Positions 7,488 through 16,812 of a DNA stretch of 32,535 bases are shown here, one piece after another (position 1 is the stretch's first letter; every line of letters starts with the position of its first letter). The DNA lies in contig JAUMWT010000025.1 in the NCBI GenBank assembly GCA_030529505.1, positions 1-32,535 on the forward strand, given 5' to 3'. Both the position numbers and the translations under genes were made by a program. The DNA comes from Allobrachymonas sp. Lineage in GTDB: Bacteria; Pseudomonadota; Gammaproteobacteria; Burkholderiales; Burkholderiaceae_C. A model generated the notes under the pieces. The model saw only the letters and a list, made by a program, of their open reading frames with translations. It did not search any database and was not told the origin of the DNA.

Positions 7488-8630
7488 ATGCCGTCCACCA
7501 CCACTCCCTCTTCTCCATTGACCCAAGCCGCACTGGTGCTGGGCATTGAATCTTCGTGCGACGAAACCGGCGTGGCCCTGGCGCGCGCCTTGCCCGGCCA
7601 GGCCGTGCCCGAACTGCTGGCGCAGGGCCTGCACAGCCAGATCGACATGCACCAGGCCTATGGCGGCGTGGTGCCCGAACTGGCCAGCCGCGACCACATT
7701 CGCCGCGTGGTGCCGCTGGTGCGCCAGGTGATGCAAGAGGCGGGCTGCCAACTGGCCGATCTGCACGCCATCGCCTTTACCCAAGGGCCGGGCCTGGCGG
7801 GCGCGCTGCTGGTGGGCGCGGGCCTGGCCTGCGCGCTGGCCGCCGCGCTGGGCAAGCCGGTGATCGGCGTGCACCATCTGGAAGGGCATTTGCTCTCGCC
7901 TTTTTTGAGCGCCGACCCGCCCGAATTCCCTTTCGTGGCGCTGCTGGTGTCGGGCGGGCACACCCAGCTCATGCGGGTGGATGGCGTGGCGCAATACGAA
8001 TTGCTGGGCGAAACCATTGACGATGCCGCGGGCGAAGCCTTTGACAAATCCGCCAAGCTGCTGGGCCTGGGCTACCCCGGCGGCCCGGCGCTGGCGCGGC
8101 TGGCCGAAAGCGGCAACCCGCAAGCCTTTGCCCTGCCGCGCCCGCTGCTGCACAGCGGCGATCTGGATTTTTCGTTTGCGGGCCTTAAAACCGCCGTGCT
8201 CACCCAGGTCAACAAACTCGGGCCGCAGGCGAGCGATGCCATGCGTGCCGACCTGGCCGCCAGCACGCAAGCCGCCATCGTCGAGGTGCTGCTGAAAAAA
8301 TCCCTCAAGGCGCTGGATGCCACCGGCCTGAAACGCCTGATGGTGGCCGGCGGCGTGGGCGCCAACCTGGCCCTGCGCCAACAATTGCAGGCCGCCTGCC
8401 AAGCGCGCCAGGTGCGCGTGCACTACCCCGAACTGGCCCTGTGCACCGACAACGGCGCCATGATTGCGCTGGCCGCCGCCATGCGCCTGCAACGCGGCCT
8501 GGCCCCGCTGCGCGACGACTACGCTTTTGACGTGAAGCCGCGCTGGCCCTTGGCTGAAATCAACGCTGAGATCCATGCCGCAACCCATGCGGCCATCAAC
8601 AGCGCGAACACCCGAGCGGCTCGTGTTTGA
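7488..8630 (+). CDS. tsaD: tRNA N6-adenosine threonylcarbamoyltransferase TsaD
   Basis: The catalytic subunit (Kae1/Gcp, ASKHA fold) that, with TsaB and TsaE, transfers the threonylcarbamoyl group from TC-AMP to A37 of ANN-decoding tRNAs. Diagnostic features are [15 protein letters not shown] at the N-terminus, VPELASRDH, the metal-binding HxxxH in [23 protein letters not shown], the [19 protein letters not shown] stretch, [23 protein letters not shown], and the late CTDNGAMIA with the third metal ligand. Length is 380 residues, against about 340 for many TsaD. The surplus is a Thr/Ser/Pro N-terminal tag and an Ala/Asn-rich C-terminal tail after the DVKPRW core end. Transcription is probably separate from tcdA. 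A hairpin terminator follows. Confidence 0.96.
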   Translation: MPSTTTPSSPLTQAALVLGIESSCDETGVALARALPGQAVPELLAQGLHSQIDMHQAYGGVVPELASRDHIRRVVPLVRQVMQEAGCQLADLHAIAFTQGPGLAGALLVGAGLACALAAALGKPVIGVHHLEGHLLSPFLSADPPEFPFVALLVSGGHTQLMRVDGVAQYELLGETIDDAAGEAFDKSAKLLGLGYPGGPALARLAESGNPQAFALPRPLLHSGDLDFSFAGLKTAVLTQVNKLGPQASDAMRADLAASTQAAIVEVLLKKSLKALDATGLKRLMVAGGVGANLALRQQLQAACQARQVRVHYPELALCTDNGAMIALAAAMRLQRGLAPLRDDYAFDVKPRWPLAEINAEIHAATHAAINSANTRAARV

Positions 8631-8651
8631 AGCGCATGGGCAAGCCCTTCT

Positions 8652-8678
8652 GGCGCCTTTTTTTGGCGCCTTCTTTTC
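8652..8678 (+). terminator. Possible intrinsic terminator after tsaD
   Basis: GGCGCC (8652-8657), a 7-T loop, GGCGCC (8665-8670), then TTCTTTTC. The stem is only 6 bp, so efficiency is uncertain. It sits between the tsaD stop and the recG start. Confidence 0.55.
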
Positions 8679-8690
8679 GCGACTTGATTC

Positions 8691-11008
<2,318 letters not shown>

Positions 11009-11009
<1 letters not shown>

Positions 11010-11296
11010 GAGCGCCTGCTCAAAGGCTTCGCATCGTATCCGTTGCTTGGCAAAGGCTGTCACTGCAAGGCGCAAAGCGAAGACGGCGCAGACGGCACAG
11101 ACGGGCTGGTTGCCCGGCGAACATTTGCAACACAGCAGATGCTGCCTTTGCCAGGCAAGCCTTCGGGCAAGGCAACAAATAACCATGATCTTTGTTGCAC
11201 CCCTTGCCAGGACGGCCGGTCTTGGCTGCGGCATGCGCCACGATCCTGGCCATTTGTTGAGCTTGCGGATACATGGCAAGAGTTTGAACAGGCTCT
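11009..11296. repeat. Long palindromic repeat, copy C (between convergent recG and fbpC)
   Basis: Outer ends AGAGCGCCTGCTCAAA (from about 11009) and AGAGTTTGAACAGGCTCT (11279-11296) are imperfect inverted repeats. Inside are perfect 9-bp arms GGCAAAGGC (11049-11057) and GCCTTTGCC (11144-11152). A second hairpin, GGCAAGGCAACAAA (11166-11179) with TTTGTTGcaccCCTTGCC (11191-11208), follows. The blocks TGCAAGGCGCAAA (11064-11076) and TTTGCAAC (11124-11131) are identical in copies A and B. This copy is longer (288 bp) and more diverged than the other two, and its boundaries are approximate. Confidence 0.6.
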
Positions 11297-11414
11297 GCGC
11301 AAAGACCTGAACGCCCCCACGCCCAGCTTGGCTGGAACGCTCTGCTCAAACGCTTGATTCAAGCAGCCGCCCGATCGCCGATTGAGATTACCGAGTGAAG
11401 TACCCCGCTCGGGC
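11010..11414. other. Convergent intergenic region recG / fbpC
   Basis: About 405 bases, mostly occupied by palindromic repeat copy C. Its hairpins may serve as transcript ends for both convergent genes, although no good U-tract is seen. Bases 11297-11414 hold no recognisable feature. Confidence 0.5.
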
Positions 11415-12257
11415 TTACTCGGCCACCGCACGCACCACCTTGCCGCAGCCCTCGCCTTGGGCACAAGCATCTTTCAGGTGTTGGCGCTGCACCCCATCGG
11501 CCGACATGGCAAATACCTCGTCGGCCAAGGTGCGTGCTTCGTGCAGGTTATGCGTCACCAGCAAGGCGGTTTGCCCGGTGCGGTGCAAGATGCTGCGCAT
11601 TTCAGTCAGCAGGTGCTCGCTGGTGGCGCTATCGAGGCTGGAAAAAGGCTCGTCCAACAACAGCAGCCTGGGGCTAGGGGCCAGCGCACGTGCCAGGGCA
11701 ATGCGTTGCTGCTGCCCGCCCGATAGCTGATGCGGGTAGCGATCGCCCAAATCGGCCAAACCGACGAGTTGCAACATCTGCGCCACGCGCTCAGCCCGCT
11801 GGGCACGCGGCAACTGGTGCAGACCAAAGGCCACGTTCTGCGCCGCGCTCAAGTGCGGGAACAGGGCATGATCCTGAAACACCATGCCCATGCGCCGCCG
11901 CTCGGGCGGCACGTGGATGCCAGGGGCCGACAGCAGCTCATCGCCCAAACGGATCTGCCCAGCCTGCACGGGCTCGAAGCCCGCCACAGCGCGCAGCACC
12001 GTGGTTTTGCCGCAACCCGAGGGCCCTAGCAAACAGGCCGTTTGCCCCGCTGGCACATGCAGCGAAAAGTTTTGGACGACTGTGTGCCGCGCACCAGGTG
12101 CTTCGTAGGCCACGTGCAGCTGCTCAATGTGCAGGGCCACGGCTTGGGCAGATGGCGTGGCTGCTGCTGGCCCTTGGCTGCCAACTGCTACTGGGTTGCT
12201 CTGAGCAGTCATCGGCTGGCCGCCTGGTGTGGCGGGGTCAAAAGTGGGTGCATTCAT
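11415..12257 (-). CDS. fbpC: Iron(III) ABC transporter ATP-binding protein
   Basis: The ATPase of a ferric-iron importer, by context. It has Walker A GPSGCGKTT, Q-loop MVFQDHALFPHLS, signature LSGGQQQR, Walker B LLLLDEPFSSLD and H-loop VTHNLHEA. At 280 residues it is shorter than FbpC/PotA-type ATPases of about 350, because the C-terminal TOBE-like regulatory region is largely missing; after the H-loop only about 45 residues remain, containing CAQGEGCGKVV. The N-terminus has an Ala/Pro-rich tail of about 40 residues before the ATPase core. The ATG at 12257 is chosen; a TTG three codons upstream (12266) is also possible. It is the last gene of the fbpA-fbpB-fbpC operon, 19 bases after fbpB. 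Confidence 0.88.
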   Translation of the reverse strand: MNAPTFDPATPGGQPMTAQSNPVAVGSQGPAAATPSAQAVALHIEQLHVAYEAPGARHTVVQNFSLHVPAGQTACLLGPSGCGKTTVLRAVAGFEPVQAGQIRLGDELLSAPGIHVPPERRRMGMVFQDHALFPHLSAAQNVAFGLHQLPRAQRAERVAQMLQLVGLADLGDRYPHQLSGGQQQRIALARALAPSPRLLLLDEPFSSLDSATSEHLLTEMRSILHRTGQTALLVTHNLHEARTLADEVFAMSADGVQRQHLKDACAQGEGCGKVVRAVAE

Positions 12258-12276
12258 CTCGTTCAAGCCCTTGCCT

Positions 12277-14004
12277 TCAACGTTCGGCCATCTGCTGACG
12301 CAGATTGCGCTCTTGCTGCGCAGCCAACCAAATCACCGGCACGATGCCCGCCAACACAATGGCCAAGGCGGCAATCGCGCCTTCTTCATAAGTGCCGCGC
12401 GCGGCTTCGGCATACAGCCAGGTAGACAGCGTTTCGAAATTGGGCGGGCGCAGCAACAAGGTGGCGGGCAATTCTTTCATCGCATCCACAAACACCAGCA
12501 TGGCGCTGCTGGCCAGCGCCGGGCGTAACAGCGGCAAATGCACGCGCCACAGCACGCCGCTGGGCCCCGCGCCCAGCAAGCGCGCCGCTTGCTCCAGCGC
12601 GGGCGGCTGGCGCAGCAGGCCCGATTGCACGCCGCTGGCCGCAATCGCCAAAAAGCGCAGACTGCAGCCCAGCAGCAACCACGCGCCCGCCATCATCAAC
12701 GGCAGGCCAGACAGGCCTAGCGCATCGGCCAGGCGCGCATCCAGCCACAGCGCGGGTGGCAGCAAGCCAATGGCCAGCACCGTGCCCGGTATGGCATAGC
12801 CCAGGCTGGCCAGGCGCACGGGCCAGCGCGTGGGCAGGGCCGATCGCATGCCCTGGCGCGACACCCAGGCCACCAGCAGGCCCGCCAGCACGGCGCACAC
12901 TGTTGCCGCCAGCGCCAGCAACACGGTGTTGCGCAGGCTCACCAGCAAAGCAGGCGACAAGCCCCCTTCTTGCAGCACGCGCGCCAGCGCCTGCTGCACC
13001 AGATAAGCCGCAGGCGCCACAAAACCCAGCAGCACCGGCAGCGCCACCAGCAACAACAGCGCCCAGGCGGCGGGGCCGCGCAGGCGGCGGGGCTGCATCA
13101 GCTGCTGCCCGCGCACACTGGCAAAGCGCTGGCGCGCGCGGCCATGTTGCTCCAGCCCGATGAAGAGCAGCACCAAAAACAGCATGCTTATCGCGATTTG
13201 TGCGGCACCGGCCAAATCGGATCGCGTGACCCAGGTGGTGTAGATGCTCACGGTGAGCGTTTGCACGCCCAGAAATTCGGAAGCGCCAATGTCGTTGAGG
13301 GTTTCGAGCAAGGCCAGGCTCAGGCCCACGGCCAGGGCCGGGCGCGCCAACGGCAGCACCACGCGCCACACCACGCCCCAGGGGCCGTGGCCCAGCGAGC
13401 GGGCGGCCTCCAACAGGTGTTTGGATTGCGTCAAAAAAGCTGCTCGCGCCGACAGATACACATAGGGATACAGCACCAGGCCCAGCAGCACGATGGCTCC
13501 GCTCAAGGAACGGATGTCGGGCAGCCGCCATTGCCGGGGCGATTCGTAGCCCAGCAGGGCGCGCAGCGCGGTTTGAATGGGGCCGATGGGGTGCAGCAAA
13601 TCGGTATAGGCAAAGGCGATGATGTAGCTGGGCATGGCCAGCGGCAGCAGCAGCGCCCAGGCCAGCACCCGCCGCCCCGGGAAGCTGTAGGCCGTGACCG
13701 CCCAGGCGCAGCCCACGCCCAGCAGCAGGGCAATGCTGCCTACCCCCAGCAGCAGCCACAGGGTGTTGCGCGCGGCTTCGGGCAGCACGTGCTGCAAGAG
13801 ATGCTGCCAGTGGCTGCTGGGGCCTTGTGCGGCCGTCCACGCCAGGGTGGCAATGGGCAGCAGCGCCAGCAATACCACGGCAGCGGCCGCCAACAACCAA
13901 GCCGGGCCTGCATGGTGCAGGCCCGGCCAGAAGGTGCGCCACCGCGGCGGGGCCGTTACAGCACCCGCCTGGCGGCTGGCGGAAGGCGCGCGATCAGCGG
14001 TCAA
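12277..14004 (-). CDS. fbpB: Iron(III) ABC transporter permease (fused two-domain FbpB)
   Basis: A 575-residue inner-membrane permease with two homologous halves, as in FbpB/SfuB/HitB. The first half contains ESPRQWRLPDIRSLSGAI and the EAA loop EAARSLGHGPWGVVWRVVLPLARPALAVG. The second has the matching EQAARLLGAGPSGVLWRVHLPLLRPALASS. About 12 hydrophobic segments are spread over both halves. The only start giving the full first transmembrane segment is a TTG at 14002-14004, which overlaps the 3' end of fbpA by 11 bases. A GGTGGG stretch lies just upstream, so translational coupling to fbpA is likely. The fused arrangement means one permease gene is enough for the transporter. Confidence 0.9.
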   Translation of the reverse strand: MTADRAPSASRQAGAVTAPPRWRTFWPGLHHAGPAWLLAAAAVVLLALLPIATLAWTAAQGPSSHWQHLLQHVLPEAARNTLWLLLGVGSIALLLGVGCAWAVTAYSFPGRRVLAWALLLPLAMPSYIIAFAYTDLLHPIGPIQTALRALLGYESPRQWRLPDIRSLSGAIVLLGLVLYPYVYLSARAAFLTQSKHLLEAARSLGHGPWGVVWRVVLPLARPALAVGLSLALLETLNDIGASEFLGVQTLTVSIYTTWVTRSDLAGAAQIAISMLFLVLLFIGLEQHGRARQRFASVRGQQLMQPRRLRGPAAWALLLLVALPVLLGFVAPAAYLVQQALARVLQEGGLSPALLVSLRNTVLLALAATVCAVLAGLLVAWVSRQGMRSALPTRWPVRLASLGYAIPGTVLAIGLLPPALWLDARLADALGLSGLPLMMAGAWLLLGCSLRFLAIAASGVQSGLLRQPPALEQAARLLGAGPSGVLWRVHLPLLRPALASSAMLVFVDAMKELPATLLLRPPNFETLSTWLYAEAARGTYEEGAIAALAIVLAGIVPVIWLAAQQERNLRQQMAER

Positions 14005-15049
14005 AGCCCACCTTGTCGATCAGCTCGCTGGCCTTTTTGCGGTTGCGGGCAATGTCCACCAGCGAAGTGGTGTCGGGCGTGATCTCGCCAATGCTTTGCT
14101 TGATGATGGGGTCAATCGCCACGCCTTTGCGCACGGGGTATTCGAAGTTGGACTGGGCGTACATCTGCTGCGCCTTGGGCGAAACGAGGAATTCCAGCAA
14201 CTTCACGGCCTGCGCCTTGTGGGGCGCGTGTTTGGCCACGGCCGCGCCGCTGACGTTGACGTGCGTGCCCTGGCCGTTGGCAAATGTCGGGCGGATGACC
14301 TGAATCGCATCGCCCCACTTGCGGTTGTCGCTGCCGGGTTCGGCGGTTTTCATGCGGCCCACGTAGTAGGAGTTGGCCACGCCGATGTCGCAGATGCCGC
14401 CCAGAATGTCGCGCGCCACGTCGCGGTCGCCACCGGCGGCCTTGCGCGCCAGATTGTTTTTCACGCCGGTGAGCCAGGCTTCGGTCTTGGCTTCGCCGCT
14501 GTGCGTGAGCATGGCTGCCACCAGTGCGGTGTTGTAGGGGTGCTGGCCCGAGCGGATGCAGACCTTGCCCTTCCAGCGCGGATCGGCCAGGTCTTCGTAG
14601 CGCATCTTGGCCGGGAACTTCTGATCCTTGTCGGCGTACAGCACGCGCGCGCGCATCGACAGGGCAAACCATTGGTCGTCCGCACCACGCAGGTTGGCAG
14701 GGATGGCGGCCTTGACTGCATCGGACTTCACGGGCTGGGTGACGCCAGCCTGCACCAGGTCAAGCAGCGCGCCCATGTCCACGGTCATGAGCACATCGGC
14801 GGGCGAACGCTCGCCTTCGGCCTTGACGCGCTCAAGCAAACCGTCCTTGACGAACACGGTGTTGACCTTCACGCCGCTTTGCTCGGTGAACGAGTTCAGC
14901 AGCGGCTGGATCAGGCCCGGCTCGCGCGTGGTGTACAGCGTGACTTCTTCAGCAGCCAGCGCAGGCGCAGCGGCGCACAAGCCAGCGCTCAAAGCCAAGA
15001 TTTTTGTTGCGCGGGCCAAGGCGCTACCTTTGAAAATGGAACGGCTCAC
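13994..15049 (-). CDS. fbpA: Periplasmic Fe(III)-binding protein (FbpA/FutA family)
   Basis: A periplasmic solute receptor that delivers Fe3+ to FbpB. A 351-residue precursor starts at GTG 15047-15049, with AGGAG 7 bases upstream; this beats the upstream in-frame start at 15106. The Sec signal peptide runs from SRSIFKGSALARATK through the hydrophobic ILALSAGLCAAA to an ALA cleavage site near residue 32. The mature part has LYTTREPGLIQPLL, ADVLMTVDMGAL and the paired tyrosines of GVANSYYVGRM (about residues 228-229), which are the conserved iron ligands of the family. First gene of the operon. Regulation is probably by Fur, because a Fur-box promoter lies about 270 bases upstream, separated from the gene by palindromic repeat A and a terminator-like hairpin. 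Confidence 0.92.
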   Translation of the reverse strand: MSRSIFKGSALARATKILALSAGLCAAAPALAAEEVTLYTTREPGLIQPLLNSFTEQSGVKVNTVFVKDGLLERVKAEGERSPADVLMTVDMGALLDLVQAGVTQPVKSDAVKAAIPANLRGADDQWFALSMRARVLYADKDQKFPAKMRYEDLADPRWKGKVCIRSGQHPYNTALVAAMLTHSGEAKTEAWLTGVKNNLARKAAGGDRDVARDILGGICDIGVANSYYVGRMKTAEPGSDNRKWGDAIQVIRPTFANGQGTHVNVSGAAVAKHAPHKAQAVKLLEFLVSPKAQQMYAQSNFEYPVRKGVAIDPIIKQSIGEITPDTTSLVDIARNRKKASELIDKVGFDR

Positions 15050-15065
15050 GTTCAAACTCCTGTTG

Positions 15066-15136
15066 AAAAAACCAAAAAAAGACAGCTGCCGCGCCCACGG
15101 CCACAAACACCTGAAACGGGCCAGCGCAGACAGCTG
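15066..15136 (-). promoter_or_regulatory. Terminator-like hairpin in the fbpA leader (possible attenuator)
   Basis: On the minus strand, CAGCTG (15131-15136) can pair with CAGCTG (15083-15088), with GCGC/GCGC and GGCC/GGCC helices further in and small internal loops. Seven consecutive U follow directly (15074-15080). It ends just before the fbpA ribosome-binding site. It could be an attenuator, or a leftover terminator brought in with the neighbouring repeat. The pairing was done by eye. Confidence 0.4.
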
Positions 15137-15138
15137 AG

Positions 15139-15306
15139 CTCAGAGGCTGTTCACGATCTCGCCGCAAGGCGATTGGTTAGGAAGCGGGATGGAATGCAAG
15201 GCGCAAACGGCAGTTCATGGCTCAAGCATGGACAAGGTTTGCAACGCAGCAAACCGCCCGCCTCCGCATTCAAGCGCCCGTGAGGAGATGGTGAACAGGC
15301 TCCCAG
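15139..15306. repeat. Long palindromic repeat, copy A (in fbpA leader)
   Basis: About 168 bp. The left end GAGGCTGTTCACGATCTC and right end GAGATGGTGAACAGGCTC are nearly perfect inverted repeats. It contains TGCAAGGCGCAAA (15195-15207) and TTTGCAAC (15238-15245), shared with copies B and C. It is colinear with copy B along most of its length. No coding capacity is seen. Confidence 0.75.
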
Positions 15307-15310
15307 ACAA

Positions 15311-15350
15311 TGCGAACGATTATCATAAATGAGTTCGCACACGACTCCAA
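15311..15350 (-). promoter_or_regulatory. Fur-box promoter for fbpABC
   Basis: TGCGAAC-GATTATCATAAATGA-GTTCGCA spans 15311-15339: 7-bp inverted arms around a core. On the minus strand this matches 13 of 19 positions of the Fur consensus GATAATGATAATCATTATC. A minus-strand -10 TATGAT (15322-15327) lies inside the box, with a weak -35 TTGGAG (15345-15350) at 17-base spacing. Iron-bound Fur would block it. It directs transcription toward fbpA. Confidence 0.75.
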
Positions 15351-15387
15351 AGAACGCCCTGCCCGCAAAAAGGTCTTGCCCGCCGAT

Positions 15388-15417
15388 TGAAAAGGCCGCC
15401 CCGCACGCATCGGCGGC
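15388..15417 (-). terminator. Intrinsic terminator on the minus strand
   Basis: In the minus sense, GCCGCC, an 11-base loop, GGCGGC, then CTTTTC (stem 15395-15400 with 15412-15417). The likely client is the rhomboid gene transcript, whose stop codon lies 340 bases upstream on that strand. It would insulate that transcript from the fbpA promoter next to it. Confidence 0.5.
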
Positions 15418-15418
15418 T

Positions 15419-15599
15419 CTCAGAGCCTGTTCAAGATCTCGGCGTGAGTGGGCAAAAAGCGGTTTGGGATGGGATGCAAGGCGCAAAACGCGGCCAATAG
15501 TGTGTGAAGAGTGCGTGCTATTGGCAAGTTTTGCAACACCACAGACCGCCCAAACCCGCTTGATTGCTCGCCGTGCAGAGATTTTGAACAGGTTCTCAG
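15419..15599. repeat. Long palindromic repeat, copy B
   Basis: 181 bp. Left end AGAGCCTGTTCAAGATCTC and right end GAGATTTTGAACAGGTTCT are inverted repeats with few mismatches. Nested pairs are AAGCGGTTTGGG with CCCAAACCCGCTT and, at the centre, CCAATAG with CTATTGG, so nearly the whole element can fold into one long hairpin. Shared blocks are TGCAAGGCGCAAA (15475-15487) and TTTGCAAC (15530-15537). It lies in the predicted 3' untranslated part of the rhomboid transcript. Confidence 0.78.
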
Positions 15600-15759
15600 T
15601 GCGCCATCCAGCCACACCGGCCACATGCCCGCGCCTGTTCGCCCGATCCCGTTGATGCATCGGATTGGCTGCGGCGCAACAGCGGCATGCAGCAGCAGGA
15701 TACGAGCAGCGCCGCCAGCCGCAGCGGCTCATCGCCCGGCAGCCAAGGCCAGGCCCTAC

Positions 15760-16659
15760 TCATCGGCCCTGCTGCACATGGCGCAGCAGCAGTTCGTAAG
15801 CGCGCTCGAACTGCTGCCCGTGGCGAATCAGCAGCCAGGCAGCTGCCAGCAGCAGGCCACTGGCGCCTGCCGCAGCCGCCACGCGCAGCCAGCGTTTGGC
15901 CGCCGGCAAACGGTCAGCCACACCCGGCAGGATCAGGCCCAGCAAAGCCCCGGCCAGCAAGCCGCCCAAATGCGCGGCCTGATCCAGCCCCGAGATGAAA
16001 AAACCCATCGCCACGTTCACCGCAATCACTTGCAGCAGGGATTGCATCAGCGACCGGTCTGCCACGCTGTAGGCATAGCCACGCGCATCGTTTTGGACAC
16101 GCCAATGCCCCAGCACCAGGCTGCACGCCAAAGCACCCGCCACGGCCATGATCGCGCCCGACGCGCCCACGCTCACGATCAGCCGGGGCAGCTGCCCGGC
16201 GCCCGTGCGCAAAATGCTTTGCAACTGCCACCAGGCACTGGCCATGCTCGCCAGCAGGCCGCCGCCCAGATAGACCACGGCAAAGCCTGCCGGCCCCTTG
16301 CGCCGCACCAGCAGGGGCCCGATCTGGAACAGGAAGTACATATTGAAAAACAGATGCGTGGCCCCCGCATGCAAGAACATGCTCGTGAACAGGCGCCAGG
16401 GCTGGTCGTGCAAAGTCAGCAAGGCGCTGTTGCCGCCCCAGGCTTCCAAATCTGCCGGTTTGGGCGAAAAGGCGTTGGCCCCGCCCAGCACCGTCCACAG
16501 CCACACGCCCGCATTGATGGCGATCAGCAGCACGGGCAGCAGCAAGGGATGACGCGGCCCGTGCGCCCCAGGCGGCAGCGATGGCGGCGGCACCTGCCTT
16601 GGCGCTGGCACGGATGTTGGATAGGTGAATCGATCATCGCGCGGCGAAGGGTCGTACAT
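15760..16659 (-). CDS. Rhomboid family intramembrane serine protease
   Basis: A 299-residue polytopic membrane protein of the rhomboid family, which cleaves transmembrane substrates within the bilayer. After a Pro-rich cytoplasmic N-terminus come about seven hydrophobic segments. The family signatures are in order: HAGATHLFFNMYFLFQIG (the HxxxN loop/TM2 motif), SVGASGAIMAVAGAL with the catalytic Ser of GxSG, and DQAAHLGGLLAGALLG with the catalytic His of the last core helix. The Ser-His dyad is therefore intact. The start at 16659 has GGAG 10 bases upstream; the longer frame to 16782 lacks a site and would only add translated promoter DNA. It is divergent from tamA with about 150 bases between. 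The substrate is unknown. Confidence 0.9.
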   Translation of the reverse strand: MYDPSPRDDRFTYPTSVPAPRQVPPPSLPPGAHGPRHPLLLPVLLIAINAGVWLWTVLGGANAFSPKPADLEAWGGNSALLTLHDQPWRLFTSMFLHAGATHLFFNMYFLFQIGPLLVRRKGPAGFAVVYLGGGLLASMASAWWQLQSILRTGAGQLPRLIVSVGASGAIMAVAGALACSLVLGHWRVQNDARGYAYSVADRSLMQSLLQVIAVNVAMGFFISGLDQAAHLGGLLAGALLGLILPGVADRLPAAKRWLRVAAAAGASGLLLAAAWLLIRHGQQFERAYELLLRHVQQGR

Positions 16660-16812
16660 GAAGGCGGCTCCGTAAAAAAGAGGCGAGGGCCTGCAAAAAA
16701 ACGAGGGCGCATCGTAGCAGGCCAGCCCGGGTGCAGCCCACGGTACAACCCGCAACAATCCGGCGCGCGCCGCTGCCGCCACGGCCGCAGCCTGCGGAGA
16801 TAATTCCGCCCG

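Larger units (their letters stand above)
15050..15759. other. Intergenic region fbpA / rhomboid gene
   Basis: About 710 bases with no gene. In plus-strand order it holds the fbpA ribosome-binding site, the terminator-like hairpin, repeat A, the Fur-box promoter, a minus-strand terminator, repeat B, and about 160 bases (15600-15759) in which I see nothing. Confidence 0.6.

Noticed and set aside
11415-15049. CRISPR or other tandem direct-repeat array around the fbp operon
   Set aside because: The repeated sequences A, B and C are dispersed palindromes of 168-288 bp, not short regularly spaced direct repeats, and no cas gene is nearby.
15151-15732. Minus-strand frame of 193 codons between fbpA and the rhomboid gene
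   Set aside because: It runs through both palindromic repeats and the Fur box, which explains it as non-coding DNA.
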